The notes beneath the pieces are model-generated. The model saw nothing but the letters and a program-made list of their open reading frames with translations, made no database searches and was not told the DNA's origin. Positions 9,207 to 16,858 of a stretch of 64,000 nt of DNA are shown here, one piece after another (position 1 is the first letter of the stretch; each line of letters starts with the position of its first letter). The stretch covers positions 1 to 64,000 of the forward strand of contig NZ_JAHHIU010000004.1 of NCBI RefSeq assembly GCF_024539815.1. The letters are read 5' to 3'. Source of the DNA: Streptomyces hayashii (lineage in GTDB: Bacteria > Actinomycetota > Actinomycetes > Streptomycetales > Streptomycetaceae). Both the position numbers and the translations under genes were made by a program.

Positions 9207-10421
9207 CTAGAGGTACTTCTTCAGCTCCCGGCGCGCCAGCGACCGCTGGTGGACCTCGTCCGGCCCGTCCGCGATCATGAGCGTGCGCGCGCTCGCGTAC
9301 AGCTCGGCCAGCGGGAAGTCCTGGCTGACGCCGCCCGCGCCGTGCAGCTGGATCGCCCGGTCGATGATGTCGACGACCGCGCGAGGCGTCGCGATCTTGA
9401 TGGCCTGGATCTCCGTGTGGGCGCCCCGGTTGCCGACGGTGTCCATCATCCAGGCGGTCTTCAGCACCAGCAGCCGCAGCTGCTCGACCGTCACCCGGGC
9501 GTCCGCGATCCAGTTGTGGACCACGCCCTGCTGGGCCAGCGACTTGCCGAAGGCGTCGCGGGAGACGGCCCGGCGGCACATCAGCTCGATCGCACGCTCG
9601 GCCATGCCGATCAGCCGCATGCAGTGGTGGATGCGGCCGGGGCCGAGCCGGGCCTGGGCGATGGCGAAGCCGCCGCCCTCCTCGCCGACCAGGTTCGTCA
9701 CCGGCACGCGCGCGTGGTCGAAGACCACCTCGGCGTGGCCGCCGTGGGAGTGGTCCTCGTAGCCGAAGACCTTCATGGCCCGCTTGACCGTGACGCCCGG
9801 GGTGTCGCGCGGCACCAGCACCATGGACTGCTGGCGGCGGACGTCGGCGCCGTCCGGGTTCGTCTTGCCCATCACGATGAAGATCGCGCAGTCCGGGTTC
9901 ATCGCCCCGGAGATGTACCACTTGCGGCCCGTGACGACGTAGTCGTCGCCGTCGCGCTCGATCAGCGTGGTGATGTTGGTGGCGTCGGAGGAGGCCACCT
10001 CGGGCTCGGTCATCGCGAACGCCGAGCGGATCTCCCCGGCGAGCAGCGGCTCCAGCCACTGCTTCTTCTGCGCCTCGTCCGCGAACTGCGCGAGCACCTC
10101 CATGTTCCCGGTGTCCGGCGCGGCGCAGTTCAGGGCCGTCGGCGCCAGATGCGGGGAACGGCCGGTGATCTCGGCCAGCGGCGCGTACTGGAGGTTCGTC
10201 AGGCCCGCGCCGTGCTCGGCGTCGGGCAGGAAGAGGTTCCACAGCCCCTGTCGGCGCGCCTCCGCCTTCAGCTCCCCGATCACGGCCGGGGTGTCCCAGG
10301 GCGAGGACAGCGCGGCCCGCTGCTCCTCCGCCACGGACTCGGCCGGGTAGACGTGCTCGTCCATGAAGGCGAGCAGCCTGGCGCGGAGTTCTTCGGTGCG
10401 GGCGTCGAACGTGAAGTCCAT
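9207..10421 (-). CDS. acyl-CoA dehydrogenase of the ACAD10/11-LvaC type
   Basis: This 404-residue flavoprotein has the three ACAD domains; FAD/substrate segments such as AFAMTEPEVASSDATN and WYISGAMNPD are easy to see. The position that carries the catalytic base in MCAD-type enzymes (YEGT) reads ADGPDEVH here, with D385 replacing Glu. That ending resembles ACAD11 and bacterial LvaC as I remember them. These enzymes act after phosphorylation of 4-hydroxyacyl-CoAs and do not carry out ordinary alpha-beta oxidation. The gene lies five bases downstream of an APH-family kinase gene in the same operon, matching the domain fusion seen in mammalian ACAD10/11. The substrate is inferred. Confidence 0.85.
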   Translation of the reverse strand: MDFTFDARTEELRARLLAFMDEHVYPAESVAEEQRAALSSPWDTPAVIGELKAEARRQGLWNLFLPDAEHGAGLTNLQYAPLAEITGRSPHLAPTALNCAAPDTGNMEVLAQFADEAQKKQWLEPLLAGEIRSAFAMTEPEVASSDATNITTLIERDGDDYVVTGRKWYISGAMNPDCAIFIVMGKTNPDGADVRRQQSMVLVPRDTPGVTVKRAMKVFGYEDHSHGGHAEVVFDHARVPVTNLVGEEGGGFAIAQARLGPGRIHHCMRLIGMAERAIELMCRRAVSRDAFGKSLAQQGVVHNWIADARVTVEQLRLLVLKTAWMMDTVGNRGAHTEIQAIKIATPRAVVDIIDRAIQLHGAGGVSQDFPLAELYASARTLMIADGPDEVHQRSLARRELKKYL

Positions 10422-10426
10422 GCCGG

Positions 10427-11449
10427 TCAGCCTTCCTGGAGAGTGGTCAGTCCGTGCTCGATGAAGACGGGGACGAGCTCCCCGATGCGGTCGAAGCCGC
10501 GCCCGACCGTCTGGCCCAGCGTGTACCGGTAGTGGATCCCCTCCAGGATCACGGCGAGCTTGAACCAGGCGAACGCCGTGTACCAGGAGACCGCCGAGAC
10601 GTCGCGCCCGGAGCGGGCCGCGTACCGTTCGATCAGTTCGGCCGGCGAGGGGTGCCCGGGGGCGGAGGCCGTCGTGGAGATCGGGGAGTCCGGCAGCCGC
10701 AGCGGCACGCTGTACATCACCAGCAGCCCCAGGTCGGTCAGCGGATCGCCGAGCGTCGACATCTCCCAGTCGAGGATGGCGCGGATGGTGTCGTCCGGGC
10801 CGATCAGCACGTTGTCGAGCCGGTAGTCGCCGTGCACGACGGCGGGCGCGGGGGAGCGGGGCAGCTCGCGGCCGAGGGCCGCGTGGAGCTCGTCGACCCC
10901 GGCCAGGTCGCGGCTGCGGGAGGCGTCCAGCTGCTTGCCCCAGCGGCGCAGCTGCCGGTCCAGGAAGCCCTCGGGGCGCCCGAAGTCGGCCAGGCCCACC
11001 TCGGCGGGGTCCACCGCGTGCAGCTCCACCAGCGTGTCCACCAGCGACAGGATCGCGTCCCGGGTGCGTCGCTCGCCGAGCGGGACGAGCTCGTCGGCCG
11101 TCCGGTACGGAGTGCCCTCGACGAACTCCATGACGTAGAAGGGCGCCCCGAGCACCTGCTCGTCCTCGCAGAGCAGCACCGGTCGCGGCACCGGCACGCT
11201 CGTCGGGTGGAGCGCGCTGATCACCCGGTGCTCGCGCCGCATGTCGTGGGCGGTGGCCAGCACATGTCCGAGCGGAGGCCGCCGCACGACCCACTTTCCC
11301 TCGCCGTCGGAGACCGCGTAGGTGAGGTTCGACCGTCCGCCCTCGATCAGCCGGCCGGTGAGGGGGCCGTGGACCAGGCCGGGACGCTCGCGCTCCAGCA
11401 GGGCGCGCAGCCGGTCGAGGTCGAGACCGGGCGGGTGGTCGGGGCTCAT
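10427..11449 (-). CDS. APH-like kinase (LvaA / ACAD10-11 kinase-domain type)
   Basis: The 340-residue protein has the aminoglycoside-phosphotransferase fold. The Brenner motif VVHGDYRLDN places the catalytic D208 after H206, and the metal-binding motif is LDWE (D227). An N-terminal GGRSNLTY nucleotide loop lies at 37-44. Family members paired with an ACAD phosphorylate 4-hydroxyacyl-CoA (LvaA in Pseudomonas, the N-terminal domain of ACAD10/11). The adjacent ACAD gene makes this much likelier than antibiotic resistance. The ATG at 11449 was chosen because the upstream frame is low-complexity and passes through the operator. The small LvaB partner known in Pseudomonas is not present next to it. 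Confidence 0.83.
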   Translation of the reverse strand: MSPDHPPGLDLDRLRALLERERPGLVHGPLTGRLIEGGRSNLTYAVSDGEGKWVVRRPPLGHVLATAHDMRREHRVISALHPTSVPVPRPVLLCEDEQVLGAPFYVMEFVEGTPYRTADELVPLGERRTRDAILSLVDTLVELHAVDPAEVGLADFGRPEGFLDRQLRRWGKQLDASRSRDLAGVDELHAALGRELPRSPAPAVVHGDYRLDNVLIGPDDTIRAILDWEMSTLGDPLTDLGLLVMYSVPLRLPDSPISTTASAPGHPSPAELIERYAARSGRDVSAVSWYTAFAWFKLAVILEGIHYRYTLGQTVGRGFDRIGELVPVFIEHGLTTLQEG

Positions 11450-11494
11450 GCGTCGCTCCTGTGGGCGGGACGGGTGAACAGGACTCGCCCCATG

Positions 11495-11512
11495 ATGCCG
11501 ACCGGTCGGTAT
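11495..11512. promoter_or_regulatory. TetR-type operator before kinase/ACAD operon
   Basis: ATGCCGACCGGTCGGTAT contains a perfect 12-bp palindrome (11498-11509). Only one flanking pair breaks symmetry over 18 bp. It lies 46 bases before the kinase start, the same distance as the related site at 5980-5997 from the SDR start, which suggests one regulator controls both operons. Confidence 0.6.
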
Positions 11513-11558
11513 GCCGTCCAGTGGTCCCGCCCAACGTGATCGGGGCCACCATAGGCCG

Positions 11559-11588
11559 ACGGCCCCCCGGGCTGCACCCGGGGGGCCG
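11559..11588 (-). terminator. GC-rich hairpin downstream of His-rich gene
   Basis: Arms ACGGCCCCCCGGG and CCCGGGGGCCGT pair with one bulged base around the loop CTGCA. It lies 56 bases past the stop of the His-rich gene. Confidence 0.55.
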
Positions 11589-11643
11589 TGGACGGGCGGC
11601 CGCCGGCCGTCCGCTCGCTCTGCTGTGGACTCCCCCTGTGGGG

Positions 11644-11940
11644 TCAGTGGTCGTCCCAGTGGTCCTCGTGCTCGGCGTGGCGGTGGCCGTCGTGCAGGTA
11701 GTCCACATGGTCGCCGTGCTGCACGCGCGGGTGCCCGCAGCCCTCTCCGTGCCGGTGCTCGTGCCCGTCGTGGGTCATGTGTCCCGCGGGTTCGCACTCG
11801 TCCCAGTGGTCGCCGTGCTCCCGGTGCAGATGCCCGTCGTGGGCGTAGTCGACGTGGTCGCCGTGGTCGACCCGGTCGTGCCCGCAGCCCGGGCCGTGCG
11901 CGTGGGAGTGGGCGACGTGTTCGGCATGGGCGGCGGTCAT
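11644..11940 (-). CDS. histidine-rich tandem-repeat protein (probable metal binding)
   Basis: The 98-residue protein contains 27 histidines and three cysteines. It consists of two copies of a 36-residue unit (residues 13-48 and 62-97), each with the core GCGHxRVxHGDHVDYxHDGH followed by an HxxH-type tail ending in DHWD. There is no signal peptide or membrane helix, so it is probably a cytoplasmic chelator, store or chaperone for Zn, Ni, Co or Cu. Similar small proteins in actinobacteria are sometimes mislabelled as zinc transporter permeases. No recognisable Zur box was seen in the 114-base gap to the divergent oxidoreductase, so the metal and regulator are unknown. Confidence 0.75.
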   Translation of the reverse strand: MTAAHAEHVAHSHAHGPGCGHDRVDHGDHVDYAHDGHLHREHGDHWDECEPAGHMTHDGHEHRHGEGCGHPRVQHGDHVDYLHDGHRHAEHEDHWDDH

Positions 11941-12054
11941 GGGGTGCTCACCTTCGACGCTGCGGGCGATGACGTCGGACAGGCTGCCACGCGATCCGCC
12001 CGTATCGGGTCATTCCGCTTGCGTGGCGTTCGGGGACGCCGGAGGGTCGGACCC

Positions 12055-13041
12055 ATGAAGGCCATCAGCTACTCCCGCTACGGCGGCCCCGAGACCCTCG
12101 TGTACGGGGACGTCCGCGAGCCCAAGATCGGTCCCGACTCGGTGCTGGTGAAGGTCCGGGCGGCGGCGGTGAACCCCGTCGACTGGAAGTGCCGCCAGGG
12201 TTACCTGGACCCGATGATCGACGCCGTCTTCCCGGTGGTCCCCGGCTGGGACGTCTCGGGGGTCGTCGTCCAGCTGGGGGTGTCCGTCGTGGAGTACGCC
12301 GTCGGCGACGAGGTCATCGGCTACGTGCGGGAGGACTTCCTCTCCCGCGGGACCTTCGCCGAGTACGTGGCCGCGCCGGTGCGCACCTTGGCCCGCAAGC
12401 CGCGCAATCTCAGCTGGGAGGAGGCCGCGGGCCTGCCGCTCACCGGTCTCACCGCCTATCAGGTGCTGACCGGGGTCCTCCAGGTGAAGCGGGGCGAGAC
12501 CGTCCTGGTCCACGCGGCCGCGGGCGGGGTCGGCTCCATCGCCGTGCAGCTGGCCCGCCACCTGGGCGCACGGGTGATCGGCACGGCGAGCGAGGCCAAC
12601 CACGACTTCGTGCGCTCCCTGGGCGGCGAGCCGGTCGCCTACGGCCAGGGACTGGCCGAGCGGGTGCGTGGACTGGCCCCCGAGGGGGTGGACGCGGCCT
12701 TCGACACGGTCGGCGGGGACACCCTGAAGGTCTCCGCCAACCTGCTGGCCCCGGAAGGCCGCTTGGCGTCGATCGCCGACGGCGAGGTCGTCGGCTACGG
12801 CGGCCGCTACTACTGGGTCCGGCCCGACGCCGAGGACCTCACCCGACTGGCGGAACTGGCCGAACAGGGCGTGGTCTCCGTGCACGTCTCCGAGACGTTC
12901 CCGCTGGAACGCGCGGCCGAGGCCCACCGCCTGAACGAGGAGGGCCGCACCCGCGGCAAGATCGTCGTCACGGTGGACTGGGACGCGGCGGACGGCGCGG
13001 ACACGGCTGACGGAGCGAGCGCGGACGCCGGCGCGCGGTAG
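12055..13041 (+). CDS. NADP-dependent quinone oxidoreductase-like (zinc-free MDR) enzyme
   Basis: The 328-residue protein is a medium-chain dehydrogenase/reductase of the QOR type. The substrate-domain signature NPVDWKCRQGY is near residues 41-51. The Rossmann motif AAAGGVGSIAVQLA at about 161-174 is the usual AxxGGVG form, and the zinc ligands of true alcohol dehydrogenases are missing. It would reduce quinones or enones with NADPH. The GGAGGG site at 12041-12046 fixes the ATG at 12055. The last 20 residues are an Ala/Asp-rich tail unlikely to be structured. It is transcribed divergently from the His-rich gene. Confidence 0.85.
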   Translation: MKAISYSRYGGPETLVYGDVREPKIGPDSVLVKVRAAAVNPVDWKCRQGYLDPMIDAVFPVVPGWDVSGVVVQLGVSVVEYAVGDEVIGYVREDFLSRGTFAEYVAAPVRTLARKPRNLSWEEAAGLPLTGLTAYQVLTGVLQVKRGETVLVHAAAGGVGSIAVQLARHLGARVIGTASEANHDFVRSLGGEPVAYGQGLAERVRGLAPEGVDAAFDTVGGDTLKVSANLLAPEGRLASIADGEVVGYGGRYYWVRPDAEDLTRLAELAEQGVVSVHVSETFPLERAAEAHRLNEEGRTRGKIVVTVDWDAADGADTADGASADAGAR

Positions 13042-13179
13042 CGGCCGGCCGGGGAGCGGCCCGCGACGGGGAGCGGTCGGGGCCGGGGGAACGGTCGGGG
13101 CCCGGGCCGCCCCGCCCCCGCCCGCCCCGCCCGGGTCGGACCGCCCGGGCCGCCCGGGTCGGACCTGGGCCGAGAGACC

Positions 13180-13503
13180 CTAGATCACCAGCGCCAGTGC
13201 GCACGCCGCCGTCGCGATCGCGCACAGGACCACCGACGTGGCGTGCCGGGGAGCGAGGGGCGCCGGACTCGCCGTCGCGGCCAGGGCCCGGATCCGCTGG
13301 TGGGCGAGCAGCAGGAAGGCCAGCCACAGAGCGCAGCACAGCGCGCAGGCGACGATCCCGAACGGCGAGGCGCCGCCGTGCAGCGCCGCCTTCACGGCCA
13401 GCACGGCGGTGACGGTGCTCGCCAGCGTCGTACGCCGCCAGGCCAGCCGGGTCCGCTCCGGCTGCAGCCCGGGGTCGCGCGAGGACAGAGCCTCGCCGCT
13501 CAC
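13180..13503 (-). CDS. DUF202 family membrane protein (second of pair)
   Basis: This 107-residue protein has an N-terminal segment (RDPGLQPERTRLAWRRTTLA) typical of DUF202, followed by three predicted membrane helices. The GTG at 13503 overlaps the stop of the upstream DUF202 gene (GTGA), so the two are translationally coupled and probably interact. The family function is not established. Confidence 0.75.
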   Translation of the reverse strand: MSGEALSSRDPGLQPERTRLAWRRTTLASTVTAVLAVKAALHGGASPFGIVACALCCALWLAFLLLAHQRIRALAATASPAPLAPRHATSVVLCAIATAACALALVI

Positions 13504-13892
13504 CCCTCCCACCCCACCAGCACCACCACGACCATGGCCACGGCCACCACCGCGACCACCACGCCCAGCAGCGCCGGGAACCGGGACGCCGGCAGGTCCT
13601 CGCCCCGGCGCATCGCCCGCTCGCAGCGCATCCAGTGGTTCACCGCGCGCAACGAGCACAGCACGCCCGCCCCGAGCAGGGCCAGCGCCAGCCCTACCCG
13701 CCAGCCCCAGCGCAGGTCCGGCAGGAACTGGTCCACGGCGAATCCACCGCCGATCAGCGCCAGCGCGGTGCGCATCCAGGCCAGGAACGTGCGCTCGTTG
13801 GCCAGCGAGAACCGGTAGTCGGGCGTGCTGCCCTCCTCCCGGACCTGCTCGGGCGCGAACCACAGCCTGACGTTCTGCACGAACTCGATCAC
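13500..13892 (-). CDS. YidH/DUF202 family inner membrane protein
   Basis: The 130-residue protein carries the DUF202/YidH signature DYRFSLANERTFLAWMRTALA (about residues 25-45) and three hydrophobic segments (roughly 43-60, 66-84 and 108-127). It sits in the cell membrane. It is the first gene of a two-gene DUF202 operon with a four-base overlap. The family is widespread in bacteria and has no agreed function. Confidence 0.8.
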   Translation of the reverse strand: MIEFVQNVRLWFAPEQVREEGSTPDYRFSLANERTFLAWMRTALALIGGGFAVDQFLPDLRWGWRVGLALALLGAGVLCSLRAVNHWMRCERAMRRGEDLPASRFPALLGVVVAVVAVAMVVVVLVGWEG

Positions 13893-13949
13893 CCGACGGA
13901 CCCTACCCGCCGTCCCCCGCCCCGCCCGGAGCCGTCCGGCGGGCCCCGC

Positions 13950-14465
13950 TCAGCCCGTCGGCCGGAACTCCTTCAGACGCCGGTACGCGGCCAGCCCGTC
14001 CGGCACCCACTCCCAGACGGGCAGACGGCGCTCGACCTCCTCCTCGGGCAGGAACGCGTGCCAGGCGACCTCCTCCGCCTGGGGATTCACCGGCAGCTCG
14101 CAGCGGACCTCGTAGACGGCCGACCACCAGCTCCCGGCGGGCCCGCCGTCGTAGAGGAACTTGAAGAGGAACTCCGGCCGGGGCAGACCGCTCACGCCCA
14201 GCTCCTCCTCGGCCTCGCGCAGGGCGGCGTCGTCGTAGGCCTCCCCCGCGCCGACCACCCCGCCCACGAACATGTCGTACAGCGAGGGGAAGACCAGCTT
14301 GTCAGCGGTCCGGCGGTGCACGAAGAGCCGGCCTTCGGCGTCCCGGGCCCGGACGAAGACGCAGCGGTGCCGCAACCCTTCGGCGTACACCCGCCCCCGG
14401 GGAAACCGCCCCACGACCTGGTCGTTCTCATCGACGACGTCGAGGATCTCGTCAGCAGCGCTCAT
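13950..14465 (-). CDS. NUDIX hydrolase (YfcD-like)
   Basis: The 171-residue protein contains a complete NUDIX box. G(x5)E(x7)REUxEExGU is satisfied by a segment beginning GVVGAGE, with seven residues before REAEEELGV (about residues 68-90). The N-terminal DENDQVVGRFPRGRVYAEGLRHRC segment resembles the YfcD/IDI-like branch, whose natural substrate is unsettled. It lacks the Cys/Glu pair expected of isopentenyl diphosphate isomerase. The ATG start at 14465 gives normal length. Confidence 0.85.
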   Translation of the reverse strand: MSAADEILDVVDENDQVVGRFPRGRVYAEGLRHRCVFVRARDAEGRLFVHRRTADKLVFPSLYDMFVGGVVGAGEAYDDAALREAEEELGVSGLPRPEFLFKFLYDGGPAGSWWSAVYEVRCELPVNPQAEEVAWHAFLPEEEVERRLPVWEWVPDGLAAYRRLKEFRPTG

Positions 14466-14548
14466 GCGTCCATCCAAGCAGGCCGCGAGGGGAGGGGATG
14501 GGACGGTGAGAGAGGACGGGCCGGGCCGGTGGGGCGACGGCGGGTCGG

Positions 14549-15460
14549 TCACTGCGGCTGGAAGTGCGGCACCCGCTCGCGCGGCGTCACACCGCGGGGC
14601 ATCGCCGGATGCAGTCCGAGGAGCACGATCCCCACGACGATCGCCGCGAGTCCCGCCGCCTCCCAGGCCAGCGCGCCGGTGTCGGTGTGCAGCCGGTCGC
14701 CGAGGAAGCCGACGCCGCAGAGGATGCCCGCGAGCGGCTGGGCCGCGGTCAGCGCGGGCAGCGACATCCGCAGCGGCGCCGTCTCGAACGCGCTCTGGAC
14801 CAGCACGAGCCCGGTCACGCCGAGCGCGAGCACCGCGTACGGCTGCCAGCCGGTGAACAGCTCGGCGAGACCGCCCGCGCCGAAGCGCTGACCGCTGACC
14901 CTGGTCAAGGCGTCCTGGACGCCGTACAGCAGCCCCGCCGCGAGGGCGAGCAGGACCGGTCCCGAACTCAGCCGTGAGCGCTTGGCGTACGTCGTCAGCA
15001 GCAACGCCAGCCCGACCATCACGCCGATGATCAGCCAGTGCCGCAACGGGTTCGCCACCGCGCTTCCGCCGCGCGGCTGGCCCGCCACGATGAACGCGGT
15101 CACCCCGCCGGCGAGCAGGAGCAGCCCGGCCCAGCCCTGGCGGCCGAGCGGCTGTTTCGTCTGGTGCCGGGAGAGCGCGAGGGCGAAGAGCAGGTTCGTC
15201 GCGAGCAGCGGTTCCACCAGGGAGATCTCGCCCTGGCCGAGCGCGACCGCGCCCAGCGCCATGCCGGCCACCATCAGACCGATGCCGCCGAGCCAGCGCG
15301 GCACCTTCATCAGGTCGAGCAGCAGCCGCGGCGAGAGGAAGTCGCCGAGCGGCGCCCTCTGGGCCGCGTTCTGCTGGAGCACGAACCCGAAGCCCAGGCA
15401 GCAGGCGGCGCTCACGGCGAGAACCAGAACCAGTACCGACACGCTGCGTACCTCGATCAT
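14549..15460 (-). CDS. DMT-superfamily (EamA-like) membrane transporter
   Basis: The 303-residue protein has nine or ten hydrophobic segments arranged as two related halves, as in drug/metabolite transporters. The first helix starts right after MIEVRSV, and the C-terminal ~18 residues are polar. Charged residues cluster in short loops (for example SRHQTKQPLGRQG). It probably exports or exchanges a small metabolite. The substrate cannot be read from the sequence and the neighbours give no hint. Confidence 0.75.
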   Translation of the reverse strand: MIEVRSVSVLVLVLAVSAACCLGFGFVLQQNAAQRAPLGDFLSPRLLLDLMKVPRWLGGIGLMVAGMALGAVALGQGEISLVEPLLATNLLFALALSRHQTKQPLGRQGWAGLLLLAGGVTAFIVAGQPRGGSAVANPLRHWLIIGVMVGLALLLTTYAKRSRLSSGPVLLALAAGLLYGVQDALTRVSGQRFGAGGLAELFTGWQPYAVLALGVTGLVLVQSAFETAPLRMSLPALTAAQPLAGILCGVGFLGDRLHTDTGALAWEAAGLAAIVVGIVLLGLHPAMPRGVTPRERVPHFQPQ

Positions 15461-15979
15461 CCGGTCGGACCACGGACGGGGGTGCGTGTGGCCGACTGTA
15501 GCGTCCCAGCGCCCACAGTGCCCCTGGGAGTGCCGGAAACCTTCGCTTCGGGCCCGCCCCGGGACGACTCTTCCGGGAGTACCCCTGACCGGGCGGTCGA
15601 CCCGCCCTCGGCGCCGGGCCCGAGGGCCGGGGCGCGACCGTACGGCCGTGGTGGCCGTATCGCCATGGTGTGGGCTCGGGCCGGGCAGCGCCATGGCGTA
15701 CGCCACACCGGCGCCGGGCGGCCCCGGCCGCTGCCGGCCCCACCGGCGCCGGGCCGCCCTCCGACTTCCCGGAGCCGGGGAGCCCGGGAGCCGGGGAGCC
15801 GGGGAGCCGAGGAGCCGAGGCCGTCGCCCTGTTCCCTGTGCCCTGTGTCTGTTCCAGCGCATCGGGTCGGCATGCCGACCCACGGCCCCGGCTGAGAGGC
15901 GGGTGAGAAGTGTGACGGAAGTCTGACGGCGCTTCTGGATCCCTGGCCCCGGCGGGCCCCCGGGTGCTCGAATGGAAGG
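15461..15979. other. 519-base divergent intergenic region without a gene
   Basis: No coding frame here has convincing composition. It holds the promoters for the DMT transporter (-) and the molybdo-oxidoreductase (+), a GGAGCCGG-type tandem repeat (15771-15820), and a pair of TGACGG half-sites 11 bases apart (15913-15918 and 15924-15929). That spacing puts the half-sites on one DNA face, as for an OmpR-type response regulator. Confidence 0.5.
15771..15820. repeat. tandem 8-9 bp GGAGCCGG repeat
   Basis: About six imperfect copies of GGAGCCGG, with GGAGCCCGG and GGAGCCGA variants, lie head to tail in the intergenic region. Nothing indicates a function. Confidence 0.7.
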
Positions 15980-16858
15980 GTGAACCCCGAACCGTCCGAG
16001 CAACCCGAACCACCTGAACGACCGGGACCGTCCGAACGACCGGGACCGTCCGAGCGGCCGCGACCGTCCGAACCGCCGGGAGCGCCCGAGCGACGGGACC
16101 GGAACGGACCACCGGACCGGCCCGGGCCGTCCGGTCCTGCCGAGCCGTCCGGTGAACGCGGTGCGCCCGTCGGCCGGCGCGTGTTCCTCGGCACGCTCGC
16201 CCTGGGCGCCGTGGGCGTGATCGCCGCGCCCCCACTCCAGCGCGGCCTCGAAGCCTTCCTCGCCGGCGCCGCCGACAAGGACCCCACCGGTCTCACCGGG
16301 CTGCTCCCCAACGGCGGCGGCTTCCGCTACTACTCGGTGACCTCGTCCGTGCCGCACAAGAACGCGGCGAACTACCGCCTCACCGTGGACGGCCTGGTCG
16401 ACCGGCCCGCCACCTACACGCTGGACGAGCTGCGGGCCATGCCCCAGACCCGGATGGTCAAGGACGTCCAGTGCGTCACCGGCTGGCGGGTGCCCGGCAC
16501 CCCGTTCGAGGGCGTACGGCTGTCCGCGCTGCTGGACGCGGCCGGCGTGCGGGCCGAGGCCGGCGCGGTCCGCTTCACCTGCTTCGACGGCGCCTACAGC
16601 GAGAGCCTCACCCTGGCCCAGGCACGCCGCGCCGACGTCCTGGTCGCCCTGCGGATGCAGGACAAGGACCTCGGCCATGACCACGGCGGACCCGTCCGCC
16701 TCTATGTGGCGCCCATGTACTTCTACAAGTCCGCCAAGTGGCTCTCGGGGATCACCGTCACCGAGAAGGTGCGCCCCGGCTACTGGGAGGACCGCGGCTA
16801 CGACGTCGACGCCTGGGTCGGCCATTCGAACGGGCGGGACGATGATCCTACGAGCTGA
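15980..16858 (+). CDS. Tat-exported molybdopterin oxidoreductase (sulfite oxidase/MsrP-like)
   Basis: The 292-residue protein has a twin-arginine signal (R66-R67 in GRRVFLGT, hydrophobic to about 84) followed by an oxidoreductase molybdopterin domain. C165 in VQCVTGWRV is the expected molybdenum-ligating cysteine. It would work outside the membrane on sulfite, methionine sulfoxide or a related substrate. The cytochrome b gene that overlaps its end by 17 bases would be its redox partner. Residues 1-62 are an unusual Pro/Glu/Arg-rich repeat ahead of the signal. The GTG at 15980 abuts GGAAGG with no spacer, so the start is uncertain. No later ATG or GTG would keep the Tat motif intact. Confidence 0.8.
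   Translation: MNPEPSEQPEPPERPGPSERPGPSERPRPSEPPGAPERRDRNGPPDRPGPSGPAEPSGERGAPVGRRVFLGTLALGAVGVIAAPPLQRGLEAFLAGAADKDPTGLTGLLPNGGGFRYYSVTSSVPHKNAANYRLTVDGLVDRPATYTLDELRAMPQTRMVKDVQCVTGWRVPGTPFEGVRLSALLDAAGVRAEAGAVRFTCFDGAYSESLTLAQARRADVLVALRMQDKDLGHDHGGPVRLYVAPMYFYKSAKWLSGITVTEKVRPGYWEDRGYDVDAWVGHSNGRDDDPTS
16016..16069 (+). repeat. 18-bp tandem repeat in Pro-rich N terminus
   Basis: Three copies of GAACGACCGGGACCGTCC (two identical, the third with substitutions) encode ERPGPS, ERPGPS and ERPRPS. The unit keeps frame, so copy-number change would alter only the length of the N-terminal extension. Confidence 0.8.

Noticed and set aside
10427-11449. Aminoglycoside resistance gene
   Set aside because: The APH fold is present, but the operon with an ACAD and the LvaA/ACAD11-like context argue for a metabolic kinase.
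13129-13165. Direct repeat GCCCGGGTCGGACC (13129-13142 and 13152-13165) as a regulatory element
   Set aside because: It lies between convergent gene ends in a low-complexity GC-rich stretch and is more likely simple-sequence expansion.
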